From the NCBI RefSeq assembly GCF_002802865.1, contig NZ_PGLQ01000002.1, positions 96,110 to 160,109 of the forward strand: DNA of 64,000 nt, read 5' to 3'. A program made the translations under genes and the position numbers. The notes under the pieces were generated by a model. The model was given only the letters and a program-made list of their open reading frames with translations, was not told the origin of the DNA and made no database searches. Origin of the DNA: Bifidobacterium scaligerum (lineage in GTDB: Bacteria; Actinomycetota; Actinomycetes; Actinomycetales; Bifidobacteriaceae). Below are positions 10,347-18,310 of this stretch, one piece after another (position 1 is the first letter of the stretch; every line of letters begins with the position of its first letter).

Positions 10347-11837
10347 GTGGCATTCACCTTCCACTCCACCCGCAGCACGACAGATTCGCTGACCTCCAAG
10401 CAGGCGATTCGAAAGGGCATTGCCGACGACGGCGGCCTGTTCGTCTCGGACGCGCTGGGGTCCAAGAAGGTTGAGATCGCCGATCTTGCCGGCAACACCT
10501 ATCAGCAGATCGCGGCCAAGGTACTCGGCGCGCTGCTGCCGGACTTCACCGCCGAGGAGCTCGCCCAATGCATTGCCGACGCCTACGGCTCCCAGTGGTC
10601 CGATGAGCGTATCACCCCGTTGAAGCCTCTGGGCGATGATTACATCCTCGAACTGTTCAACGGCCCGACTTCCGCATTTAAGGACGTGGCGCTACAAATT
10701 CTGCCGCGTTTCATGGCGCACACCACTCCGGCCGACGGGGACAGCGACGAGAAAATCATGATTTTGACCGCCACTTCCGGCGACACGGGCAAGGCTGCGC
10801 TGGCTGGTTTTGCGGACGCTCCGGGCACCGCCATCACCGTCTTCTATCCGGAAGGCAAGGTGAGCCAGGTGCAGGAACTGCAGATGACTACGCAGTCCGG
10901 CGCCAATGTGAATGTTGCAGCCGTGGAGGGCAATTTCGATGACGCCCAGTCCGCGGTCAAACGCATCTTCGGCGATAGAGTCCTGGCCGAGCGACTTGCC
11001 AAGGATTCGCATGTGGTGCTTTCCTCCGCCAACTCCATCAACGTGGGTCGTTTGGTGCCGCAGGTCGTCTATTACTTCTCTGCATATGCCCAACTGCTCG
11101 CCGATCAGGTGATCAACGTTGGCGATGAGGTTGAGTTCGTGGTGCCGACCGGCAACTTCGGCGATATTCTCGCCGGTTACTATGCCAAGCTGCTCGGCCT
11201 GCCGGTGAAACACTTGGTGGTGGCTTCAGACAAGAACAATGTACTGTTCGAGTTCCTGACCACAGGCACCTACAACCGTCAGCGTCCGTTCTTCCAGACC
11301 ATCTCCCCTTCGATGGATATTCTCATTTCCTCGAATCTGGAGCGTATGCTCTACTACTTCTCCGAGGGCGATACCCGTCTGATTTCCATGCTGATGAACG
11401 ATCTGAAGAATTGGGGCACGTACGAGATTCCGGAGCCTTTGCTCGCCAAGATTCGCCAGCTGTTCGGTTGCGGTTGGGCCAATGAGGATCAGGTGCGTGA
11501 GATGATCGCCGACTGCTGGAACAAAAACCGCTACGTGATTGATCCGCACACCGCCTGCGCGTACTTCGTGGCCCAGCAGATGCCGCGCGATCCGCTGACC
11601 CCGCGTGTGATTCTGGCCACTGCAAGCCCGTACAAGTTCCCCCGCGTGGTGAACGAGTCGCTTGGGTTCGACGCCACCGGCACCGATTTCGAGTGCATGG
11701 ATGTGCTCTCGCGCGAAACCGGCACCACCGCTCCGGCGGCATTGCGTGGACTGGAGAGCGCCGAGGTGCGTTTCGACACGGTCGTACCGATCGAAGGCAT
11801 GGAACGTTTCGTGGCCAACGCCGCCGAAGCGCTGTGA
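10347..11837 (+). CDS. thrC: Threonine synthase
   Basis: PLP-dependent conversion of O-phosphohomoserine to threonine. The chosen GTG start at 10347 is preceded by AAGGA seven bases upstream and gives 496 residues, close to the family length. The open frame extends upstream to 10053, but that part looks non-coding. The N-terminal STRSTTDSLTSKQAIRKGIADDGGLF is family-typical. The PLP lysine sits in FNGPTSAFKDVALQ, and the phosphate-binding ATSGDTGKAAL follows. SSANSINVGRLVPQ and VPTGNFGDILAGY are also conserved. A terminator follows the stop. Confidence 0.96.
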   Translation: MAFTFHSTRSTTDSLTSKQAIRKGIADDGGLFVSDALGSKKVEIADLAGNTYQQIAAKVLGALLPDFTAEELAQCIADAYGSQWSDERITPLKPLGDDYILELFNGPTSAFKDVALQILPRFMAHTTPADGDSDEKIMILTATSGDTGKAALAGFADAPGTAITVFYPEGKVSQVQELQMTTQSGANVNVAAVEGNFDDAQSAVKRIFGDRVLAERLAKDSHVVLSSANSINVGRLVPQVVYYFSAYAQLLADQVINVGDEVEFVVPTGNFGDILAGYYAKLLGLPVKHLVVASDKNNVLFEFLTTGTYNRQRPFFQTISPSMDILISSNLERMLYYFSEGDTRLISMLMNDLKNWGTYEIPEPLLAKIRQLFGCGWANEDQVREMIADCWNKNRYVIDPHTACAYFVAQQMPRDPLTPRVILATASPYKFPRVVNESLGFDATGTDFECMDVLSRETGTTAPAALRGLESAEVRFDTVVPIEGMERFVANAAEAL

Positions 11838-11868
11838 AGTAAAACTCAGTTTTCTTAACGAAGACGAT

Positions 11869-11906
11869 TGAGGGGGAGCCCAGGCGTGTTGCCGGACTCC
11901 CCCTCA
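11869..11906 (+). terminator. Hairpin after thrC
   Basis: A ten-base stem formed by 11869-11878 and 11897-11906 (TGAGGGGGAG against CTCCCCCTCA), about 30 nt after the thrC stop. The following T-rich run is weak. Confidence 0.65.
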
Positions 11907-11940
11907 GCTGTATTACACCCGGTAATCCAATTGAAGAGAC

Positions 11941-11998
11941 ATCATCATATCAAACATAGTAATTTGTTTGATATGTTTGATATGATGATATTGATATG
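11941..11998. promoter_or_regulatory. Candidate operator: nested repeats of TTTGATATG before the AlbA_2 gene
   Basis: Bases 11941-11957 and 11973-11989 form a perfect 17-bp inverted repeat separated by 15 bases. The nonamer TTTGATATG occurs twice head-to-tail at 11967-11975 and 11976-11984, and once inverted at 11946-11954. Its last eight bases recur at 11991-11998. The stretch is very AT-rich against a GC-rich background and ends about 27 bases before the chosen start codon. This is the layout of a multi-site repressor operator. That the downstream protein, which has a C-terminal helix-turn-helix, binds here is inference. Confidence 0.6.
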
Positions 11999-12025
11999 TA
12001 CGAGTATCCGATGATGGAGGCGAGC

Positions 12026-13744
12026 ATGTGGACGGAAGAAGAAATCGATGCCCTGCTGAACCCCCTGCGCTCGGCACAATCGGATACTCAATCCATTGAA
12101 ATCAAGGAAGCTGCAGGAGGTTTACCTGCTTCTCTGACCGAAACCATTTCCGCATTTGCCAATGGCACAGGCGGCACTATCATTCTCGGCATTTCAGAAC
12201 ACGACGGCTTCTCCCCCATCCAAGGCTTTCAGGCGAAACCCATTGCCGAAGCATTGGCACAGATGTGTCGGGATAAAATCACTCCTCCCCTGCAACCACT
12301 TATCGACATAGCAACATATCGCGATTCCGCTATTGTTATCGCGGTTATTGATGAAATTGATCCGCTCAGCAAACCCTGCTATATCCGTACTCGAGGACGC
12401 TACAGCGGCTCTTTCATCCGTGTTTGGGACGGCGACCGCAAACTCAGCCATTACGAAATCGACCGTTTGCTGGAAAACCGGTCACAACCCACGCATGATC
12501 GAGCATTAGTTGCAGACGCCACCATAAGCGATCTCCTACCTGACTTGCTGCAGTCCATTCTCGTTGCACGGCGAAAGCAAAGCCCACGCATTTTCGGCAA
12601 TCTCTCCGATGAAGAAGCTCTTCAATCGTTAGGAATAGTAAAAGTTGACAGCACTGGTACACTTCGGCCAACCGTGGCAGGTCTGCTGGTTGCCGGCAAT
12701 TACCCTCAGCAATTCATGCCACGGGTAAATATCACGTTCACTTGCTATCCGGGATATGACAAGGTTTTTGCAGGCGGGGTGAAGTTCATCGACAACTGCT
12801 CGTTTGACGGCCCAATTCCGGAAATTCTCGACAACGTATTGAGCTCCGTAAGAAAGAACATGAGAATCGGCGGCGTATTGGACGGCCCGTTCCGCAAAGA
12901 CACCTACGAATATCCTGAGGATGCGGTGCGCGAAGCTGTAGTCAATGCCATCATGCATCGCGATTACTCACCGATGGCCCAAGGCGGGCAAATTCAGGTC
13001 AATATGTACAAGGACCGATTGGAGATACTCAATCCGGGTGGGCTTTACGGCGACGTGACGTTGCAGTCCCTCAGCAGCCCCGGAGCCACATCCACTCGCA
13101 ACCAGACGCTCGCCAAACTACTGGAATGCACCCCGTTCCACGGTGGCATGGTGGCGGAGAACCGTGGCACCGGCTACAGCCTCATCAATCGTCTGCTGCA
13201 AGACAACGGCAACGGCGAGCCGGAAATCTACAGTACATTGAACATATTCTGCGTCACCTTCCGTTCGGCAGATACCTCCCACCTGCCAGACAGTCGTAGA
13301 GACCCGAAATATGCAACATGGTCGGATCGCCCTGATGTTGATTACAGCGCCAAACGAGGTTTATCCCACGGAGAATCGGCCACCACACCCCGGCCGAAAA
13401 TCATCCCCTTCCCACAAAGCGCCGTTCACGGTGTCGAATTATCGAATCAAGAGATGTATGACAGGTACGCAAAAGGCGTTCCCGGATTGGACGAGGCCTA
13501 TGCGCGCATTCTCGGCGTTCAGGCCAAAGCCTTCGCGGGCAGTGGCGAATCCACTTTGGAAGAAACACTGATTCAGCTGTTGACGGTACGTGGAGTAGCG
13601 CAAACACCCGAGTTGGTGAAAGCCACAGGAGCCCCGCGATCAACCGTCACCTATCAATTACGCAAAATGCTGGATAAAGGCATTATTGAACGTACGCAGC
13701 CAGCGAGAAGCCCCAAACAATCGTATCGGCTGAAGACCGCATAG
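12026..13744 (+). CDS. AlbA_2/Schlafen-type DNA-binding domain protein with ATPase-like and winged-helix domains
   Basis: A 572-residue protein of the COG2865 type. Residues 20-130 form the AlbA_2 fold, recognisable from IEIKEAAGGLPASLTETISAFAN and GGTIILGISE. Residues 270-400 look like the GHKL-type ATPase region common in this family, with DAVREAVVNAIMHRDYS and EILNPGGLYGDVT. The last 60 residues form a winged helix (TPELVKATGAPRSTVTYQLRKMLDKGIIER). The start at 12026 has a perfect GGAGG five bases upstream; ATG codons at 11996 and 12011 are open but lack this. The family is usually called transcriptional regulator or ATP-dependent helicase-like, without firm biochemistry. The repeat at 11941-11998 suggests autoregulation. 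Confidence 0.85.
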   Translation: MWTEEEIDALLNPLRSAQSDTQSIEIKEAAGGLPASLTETISAFANGTGGTIILGISEHDGFSPIQGFQAKPIAEALAQMCRDKITPPLQPLIDIATYRDSAIVIAVIDEIDPLSKPCYIRTRGRYSGSFIRVWDGDRKLSHYEIDRLLENRSQPTHDRALVADATISDLLPDLLQSILVARRKQSPRIFGNLSDEEALQSLGIVKVDSTGTLRPTVAGLLVAGNYPQQFMPRVNITFTCYPGYDKVFAGGVKFIDNCSFDGPIPEILDNVLSSVRKNMRIGGVLDGPFRKDTYEYPEDAVREAVVNAIMHRDYSPMAQGGQIQVNMYKDRLEILNPGGLYGDVTLQSLSSPGATSTRNQTLAKLLECTPFHGGMVAENRGTGYSLINRLLQDNGNGEPEIYSTLNIFCVTFRSADTSHLPDSRRDPKYATWSDRPDVDYSAKRGLSHGESATTPRPKIIPFPQSAVHGVELSNQEMYDRYAKGVPGLDEAYARILGVQAKAFAGSGESTLEETLIQLLTVRGVAQTPELVKATGAPRSTVTYQLRKMLDKGIIERTQPARSPKQSYRLKTA

Positions 13745-13749
13745 GCGAA

Positions 13750-13787
13750 AAGAGTCCGGGATCTTTCAAAGAAAATACCGGACTCTT
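13750..13787. terminator. Bidirectional terminator between convergent genes
   Basis: A ten-base perfect stem, 13750-13759 against 13778-13787 (AAGAGTCCGG/CCGGACTCTT), sits between the AlbA_2 gene and the permease that converges on it. It could serve both strands. Confidence 0.7.
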
Positions 13788-13814
13788 CGGCATCGCTTTA
13801 CGCCCTATGCAGAA

Positions 13815-14534
13815 TCACAGTTCTTTGGCGCTCCAGATGCGCAGGGAGACGCGGTAGGAGACGATCAAAGACAGGATTGCGATGACCGCGATCACAATCC
13901 AGCCGATTGGTGACAACGTAATTGACGTGGACAATATCTGCGAACGCAACCCGTCAGGCAACAACAGCAGAATGATCTGCGCGGCGAAGAACAGGGTTAT
14001 CGCACCGGTGAACAGCCTCGAGTATGCCTTGGTGAAATCGCTGCAGGAGTAGAACACCGGAATCACTATGGTGGCCAGTATTATGAAAGAAGCCATGGCG
14101 AGCGGCACGACTGTGGCGAGCGCGCTCAAGCCTATGCCGAACCACAGTCTGGACAATGCGATTTCAATGCCGAGTTCCGCAAAGCAAATCACGAACAGCA
14201 CGCCGGCGGAACAGTAGCGCATATTGACCTGCGTGCGTCGAGATACCGGCATTACGCCAATCATTCGAGCTGAGGCCAACTGATTGTCACTGTTGAATTG
14301 GAATAATACGGCGATAGATGCAATCCAGTACATAACGGTCAGATACGACATAACCGTGAGCGGCAGGCCTGATTCATCCTGCCCTGATTGCCAGGTGAAC
14401 GCGGTGAATACCAGCGGGGCCAGAAATGCGATAACGTTCGTCACCGCGGAATTGCCAGTGAGGGCAGCGAAATCCATTCGGACAGCGATACGCTCGGCAC
14501 GCATATGAATACTGTTATCTGCCATAGATGCCAT
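13815..14534 (-). CDS. ABC-2 type transporter permease subunit, second of two
   Basis: A 239-residue membrane protein with about six hydrophobic segments, for example SAVTNVIAFLAPLVFTAFTW and PIGWIVIAVIAILSLIVS. It is paralogous to the upstream gene: both are 239 residues and end in a matching pattern, RIWSAKEL here and RIYLAKEF there. The start ATG at 14534 overlaps the stop of the upstream permease as TGATG and has AAGGAG five bases upstream. With its partner and the ATPase it should form one exporter in the cytoplasmic membrane. The YtrA-type regulator at the head of the operon suggests a response to envelope-active compounds; the substrate is unknown. Confidence 0.85.
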   Translation of the reverse strand: MASMADNSIHMRAERIAVRMDFAALTGNSAVTNVIAFLAPLVFTAFTWQSGQDESGLPLTVMSYLTVMYWIASIAVLFQFNSDNQLASARMIGVMPVSRRTQVNMRYCSAGVLFVICFAELGIEIALSRLWFGIGLSALATVVPLAMASFIILATIVIPVFYSCSDFTKAYSRLFTGAITLFFAAQIILLLLPDGLRSQILSTSITLSPIGWIVIAVIAILSLIVSYRVSLRIWSAKEL

Positions 14535-15253
14535 CAGAACTCCTTAGCGAGATAGATGCGCGACGAAACGGCGAACGAGACGGCTGCAGTAACGGTTGCC
14601 AGAAACACTCCACCCAGAGCCGGCCACACCACACCTACACCCGACGTGATCTCGGCCAACGACACCATCCATGATATGAGAGCGTCAATCGAAGCCGGAG
14701 CCAGTTTGGCGAACAGTGCGAATACAGCGGCTATCGCCGCGCCGAGCCCAATGCAGATGAGCATCATCGTCAGCAACGCCTTCTGATACGTGAACCGGTA
14801 GCACAGTGGAATCAGCACCGATTCAAGCAGCGCATACATCACGACCGCAGTCAGCACAGATATTGCCAGCGCTGAAAACTGAATCATTCCGGATTCAAAT
14901 ACCATGCCAGCGCCAACGCAAACCGCAACTTCCAACGCCAGTATCAGTATGCATGCGCCGACCACGAGATACCGGCCAATCACCTGATGGATACGACGAA
15001 CGGGAATGACACCGTTCATCCAATTGTTCTGACCCTGCTGTTCAAAAGTGAACGCGTTAAGCGGCAACAAGGCGAGCATCGCGAAAACACCACCGATAGC
15101 GGCTCCGGGCATATAGCTGACGCCGCCCGAGGTGCTTCCGAGCAGTATTATCGCCGCGGGAAACCCTATAAGCAGCACCAGTATCGAGAACACACCCTGT
15201 GAAGTGATTCGCCGCACATCCAGTGCAAAGGCACGCCGTATCCCAATCATCAT
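14534..15253 (-). CDS. ABC-2 type transporter permease subunit, first of two
   Basis: A 239-residue membrane protein with about six hydrophobic segments, among them GVFSILVLLIGFPAAIILLGS and LTAVVMYALLESVLIPLCY. It pairs with the similar gene directly downstream. The start overlaps the stop of the ATPase gene (ATGATG); GGAGG within the end of the ATPase frame can serve as its ribosome site. Either ATG at 15253 or 15250 is possible. Two related permeases imply a heterodimeric channel. The function follows from context rather than from any substrate motif. Confidence 0.85.
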   Translation of the reverse strand: MMIGIRRAFALDVRRITSQGVFSILVLLIGFPAAIILLGSTSGGVSYMPGAAIGGVFAMLALLPLNAFTFEQQGQNNWMNGVIPVRRIHQVIGRYLVVGACILILALEVAVCVGAGMVFESGMIQFSALAISVLTAVVMYALLESVLIPLCYRFTYQKALLTMMLICIGLGAAIAAVFALFAKLAPASIDALISWMVSLAEITSGVGVVWPALGGVFLATVTAAVSFAVSSRIYLAKEF

Positions 15254-16176
15254 GCCACCTCCATAGCATGTGCGACGTCACCCGTATTGGTCAGGCGGAT
15301 GATGTCGTCAATGGAGGCAGATTCGGCGGTGAGAGGCGCCATCCAATGCAGCCCGTCTTCGGCTTTAAGCCCGGCGATTTTGCCGAGATCTTCGGCGCGC
15401 ACGAGTGCGTCGAAACCAGTCTCATAGCGATGTATACCGACCGCAACGCCCTTGACGTCAGGCGCAAGGTCTTCCGGTCCGCCTTTGACCAGACGGAAGG
15501 ATTCCTCGAATTCGTCCTTGGGACCGGTGAAGTAGAGTGTGCCACGCGTGATGTAGGTGATGAAGTCGGCGGCACGCTCCAGGTCGGCGGTGATATGGGT
15601 GGAGAACAGCACGCTACGTTCACCGTCCGCGATGTAGTTCTGGAGGATGTCCATGAGCTCATCGCGGGCTAGCACGTCGAGACCGCTCGTGGGCTCGTCC
15701 AGCACCAGCAGTTTGGCGTCATGGCTCAGTGCCACGGCGAGCATGAGCTTCATCTGCATGCCACGGGAGAGTTCCTTCACGCGCTTCTTGCGGTCCAGGC
15801 CGAAGCGTGTGAGATAGCCGTCGAAAGCGGCGTGGTCCCATGCCAGATACATCGGAGCCATGGCCCGTTCGACCTTGTTCACCGTCCAGGTCTCGATGAA
15901 ATAGCTGGAATCGAACACCACGCCGAGATTCTCCTTGACGTTTTCCTCATCGGCGATATTATCAAGGCCGAGCACATGGATTTCGCCGGAATCGCGATGA
16001 ATCATGTTCAAGATAAGTTTGATCAGCGTGGATTTGCCTGCACCATTCGGACCAATAAGACCCATGATGTAGCCGGCTGGCAAGTCGAAGGTGATGTCAT
16101 CCAGCGTGAAGCCGGAATCATAATGCTTGGTTGCGCCGGTGATGGATAACGCCATCGGCGATTGATCAATGGTCAT
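15250..16176 (-). CDS. ABC transporter ATP-binding protein of a ytr-like operon
   Basis: A 308-residue ATPase that would energise the two adjacent permeases. The Walker A is GPNGAGKSTL, the signature is LSRGMQMKL, and the Walker B is LLVLDEPTSGLD, followed by the switch His in FSTHITADLERA. About 80 extra residues follow the nucleotide-binding domain, as is common in this exporter type. The chosen ATG at 16176 has AAGG seven bases upstream; the open frame reaches 16227 but the extra residues look non-coding. It is second in the operon after the GntR regulator. Confidence 0.92.
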   Translation of the reverse strand: MTIDQSPMALSITGATKHYDSGFTLDDITFDLPAGYIMGLIGPNGAGKSTLIKLILNMIHRDSGEIHVLGLDNIADEENVKENLGVVFDSSYFIETWTVNKVERAMAPMYLAWDHAAFDGYLTRFGLDRKKRVKELSRGMQMKLMLAVALSHDAKLLVLDEPTSGLDVLARDELMDILQNYIADGERSVLFSTHITADLERAADFITYITRGTLYFTGPKDEFEESFRLVKGGPEDLAPDVKGVAVGIHRYETGFDALVRAEDLGKIAGLKAEDGLHWMAPLTAESASIDDIIRLTNTGDVAHAMEVA

Positions 16177-16283
16177 AGCAATGCCTTGCCTTTCATCGGA
16201 TAACACGCAATAACACATGCACGTCATCCATGTAACTACCCCTCAGTCATACTTCGCACAACAGCTCCCCTAACAAGGGGAGC

Positions 16284-16664
16284 CTAGGAAGGAAGTTTCT
16301 GGTATTCCTCGGCGAGCATCGTTTCCAAATCATCAAGCGAAATGTCGGCGGCTTTGGCTACGCGGACGGCTTCGACAAGGTTCGTGAGGGCCTGGGCTTC
16401 CAGCTGATTGCGCATCAGCTCGTTACCCTTGTCCATTACGAACGTGCCTTTGCCTTGGATGTTCTGCACCACGCCCTCATCGGCCAGTTCGTTGTACGCC
16501 CTGGTGACGGTAAGTACGGAGATGCGCAGTTCCTTGGCCAGCTTCCGCAGCGAAGGCAACGCCTCCCCCGCTTTGAGTTCGCCATTCAACACACTCGCAC
16601 GGATTTGGTTCTTGATTTGCTCGTAGATGGGTTCACCGGACACGGATGAGATGATCAGTTTCAC
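16284..16664 (-). CDS. GntR-family transcriptional regulator, YtrA type
   Basis: A 126-residue repressor-type protein. The N-terminal winged helix is clear: PIYEQIKNQIRASVLNGELKAG, then LPSLRKLAKELRISVLTVTRAYNELADEGVV and QGKGTFV. The C-terminal part is only about 50 residues and helical, which is the mark of the YtrA subfamily rather than the sensor-bearing GntR groups. It leads the ABC transporter operon. Dyads built from TGTTATA/TATAAC directly upstream at 16715-16773 are good candidates for its own operator. The signal it senses is not evident. Confidence 0.93.
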   Translation of the reverse strand: MKLIISSVSGEPIYEQIKNQIRASVLNGELKAGEALPSLRKLAKELRISVLTVTRAYNELADEGVVQNIQGKGTFVMDKGNELMRNQLEAQALTNLVEAVRVAKAADISLDDLETMLAEEYQKLPS

Positions 16665-16714
16665 CTATGCCCCTTTCGGTTGTTTTTTCGTTTATAGCGC
16701 TCGCAGCTGTTTAG

Positions 16715-16773
16715 CTGTTATACAACACAGTATAACTGTTATACACAACTGTCAAGGTGTGTTATATAACAGT
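16715..16773. promoter_or_regulatory. Candidate YtrA operators upstream of the GntR gene
   Basis: Two dyads share the half-site TGTTATA. The first is CTGTTATA at 16715-16722 against TATAACT at 16731-16737. The second is ACTGTTATA at 16735-16743 against TATAACAGT at 16765-16773, which is exact over nine bases. The region lies between the regulator and the divergent acetyltransferase gene, so it may control both. Binding is inference. Confidence 0.6.
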
Positions 16774-16912
16774 AGAACAGTGAATTGCGATCGAAAAGCA
16801 ATGCTTGCGCAGCAACGCATGAACACTTGGCGAACAATGCCCGTATCAAGTCCATCTGTCCACGAGTCGAAACATAAGGCATGCCTACAATGACAGCGGA
16901 AAGGGGCCTGAT

Positions 16913-17533
16913 ATGCCAAACAACGTTGTTACCTTGCGCGCAACAGAGCCAAATGATTACCCATACCTTGAAGCTTGGTGGAATGACCCGTCCGTTGCGG
17001 ATGGGTGCCGCATCACCACCGATACCATCCCACGAGAACGAGTGGACGCCCAGTTCCACGGCTGGAGTGACACCGACGACGATCACCGATTCGGTCGGAC
17101 CGTGTTGGACCCAGGCGGCATGCCTATCGGGCATATCGCCGCATGGGACTGCGAAGATCCGGAACGTGACGCCACGATGGGTATTCTCATCGGCCCGTAT
17201 TTCCAAGGCCTTGGCTACGGCAATCAGGCCATGAAACTCGGCATTAGGCTCGCCGCCGACCAACTCAAAGCGAAGACCATCACCGTCAAGGTCTGGTCAT
17301 TCAACCTTCGCGCACGGCATATGGTTGAATCTCTGGGATTCAAAGAAGTCTCCCGCAAGTCCGAAGTCGTGGAGCGAGATGGTCATGTCTATGACGAGGT
17401 CGTCTACCGCGCGCCGACCGCCACGCTGCTGGAACGCATCGCCTCCGAAAAGGTGGAACGTCAGGAAGGCGAGGAACTGGAACGTCAACGGTTCGAGTCA
17501 AACCGCAGCGCAGATCTGCAATCGATTTTCTAA
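16913..17533 (+). CDS. GNAT-family acetyltransferase, RimJ/RimL-like
   Basis: A 206-residue probable N-acetyltransferase. VTLRATEPNDYPYLEAWWND at the N-terminus is the usual RimJ/RimL-like opening. The cofactor site is in IGPYFQGLGYGNQAMKLGI, and the C-terminal part has VWSFNLRARHMVESLGFKEVSR. The last 35 residues are charged and rich in Glu/Arg, probably a helical tail. The start at 16913 has GGAAAGGGG about six bases upstream. It faces away from the GntR operon and shares its promoter region. The substrate is unknown. Confidence 0.87.
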   Translation: MPNNVVTLRATEPNDYPYLEAWWNDPSVADGCRITTDTIPRERVDAQFHGWSDTDDDHRFGRTVLDPGGMPIGHIAAWDCEDPERDATMGILIGPYFQGLGYGNQAMKLGIRLAADQLKAKTITVKVWSFNLRARHMVESLGFKEVSRKSEVVERDGHVYDEVVYRAPTATLLERIASEKVERQEGEELERQRFESNRSADLQSIF

Positions 17534-17552
17534 CAGTTCCCTTACATAAATA

Positions 17553-17590
17553 AAGCCGTCAGCATCACATTTCTACGATGCTGACGGCTT
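17553..17590. terminator. Strong bidirectional terminator
   Basis: A 14-bp perfect stem, 17553-17566 against 17577-17590, with a ten-base loop. It lies between the acetyltransferase (+) and the HAD gene (-), which converge here. A T-rich stretch follows on the plus strand and a TTTA run on the minus strand. Confidence 0.85.
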
Positions 17591-17614
17591 GCTGTTGTTT
17601 TCGGCAGTCACATG

Positions 17615-18274
17615 CTACAGGCGTGGCGCATCACGGAAGTCGTGGAGCACGCCATCGGCAACGCGTGTGATTTCAGGCCAGTCGGAGGCCGAGGAATCGT
17701 CATACATGGCCCAAGCCTGCATGCCAGCCGACTTGGCGGAACGAATCGCCACCAGCAAATCTTCAAACACTGTGCAGTTCTCCGGCTTCACTCCGAGGCG
17801 GCTTGCAGCCAACAGATACACATCCGGCTTGGCTTTACCTACTCCCCCGGCATCATCCACCGAGACGATCGTATCGAAGTATTCGCTCATACCCAGATGA
17901 TCAAGAGCCGCGATACGCAGCTGCGGCATCAACGTGGTTGCAACACCCAAGCGCACGCCGGCAGCCTTGAGCTCGCGTAAATAGTCCATCGCCCCCGGCT
18001 TGGCTTGGACCGTGGTGCCATAAGCGGTGCGAGCCATCTCGTCCCATTCGGACATCAATGCCTCGGGCGTATCCGGCAGACCAAAGCGAGCGATGGTATA
18101 TTCGGCAATCTGCCTGAACTGCATGGACGCCACTGTAGACATGTAATCATCCGGCACATCAATACCACGACGGCCCAAAAAATCGATGTCGATCTGATTC
18201 CAGACGCCCATCGAATCAAGCAGAGTACCATCGAGGTCGAAGATGGCGGCTTTCACAGATTGCAACTGAGCCAT
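17615..18274 (-). CDS. HAD-superfamily hydrolase, phosphoglycolate-phosphatase-like
   Basis: A 219-residue phosphatase-type protein. Motif I is AAIFDLDGTLLDS with the nucleophile aspartate. Motif II is in RLGVATTL, and motifs III and IV lie around KAKPDVYLLAASRLG and CTVFEDLLVAI. A helical cap lies between residues 20 and 90. This is the pattern of the beta-phosphoglucomutase/phosphoglycolate group; the substrate cannot be told from sequence. The start at 18274 has AAGGAG four bases upstream, which rules against the ATG at 18310 that lies next to the recN stop. It may be cotranscribed with recN and nadK upstream. Confidence 0.88.
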   Translation of the reverse strand: MAQLQSVKAAIFDLDGTLLDSMGVWNQIDIDFLGRRGIDVPDDYMSTVASMQFRQIAEYTIARFGLPDTPEALMSEWDEMARTAYGTTVQAKPGAMDYLRELKAAGVRLGVATTLMPQLRIAALDHLGMSEYFDTIVSVDDAGGVGKAKPDVYLLAASRLGVKPENCTVFEDLLVAIRSAKSAGMQAWAMYDDSSASDWPEITRVADGVLHDFRDAPRL

Positions 18275-18310
18275 TGCTCTCCTTTTGCATTTTGCAGTCC
18301 ATAGAACCAA

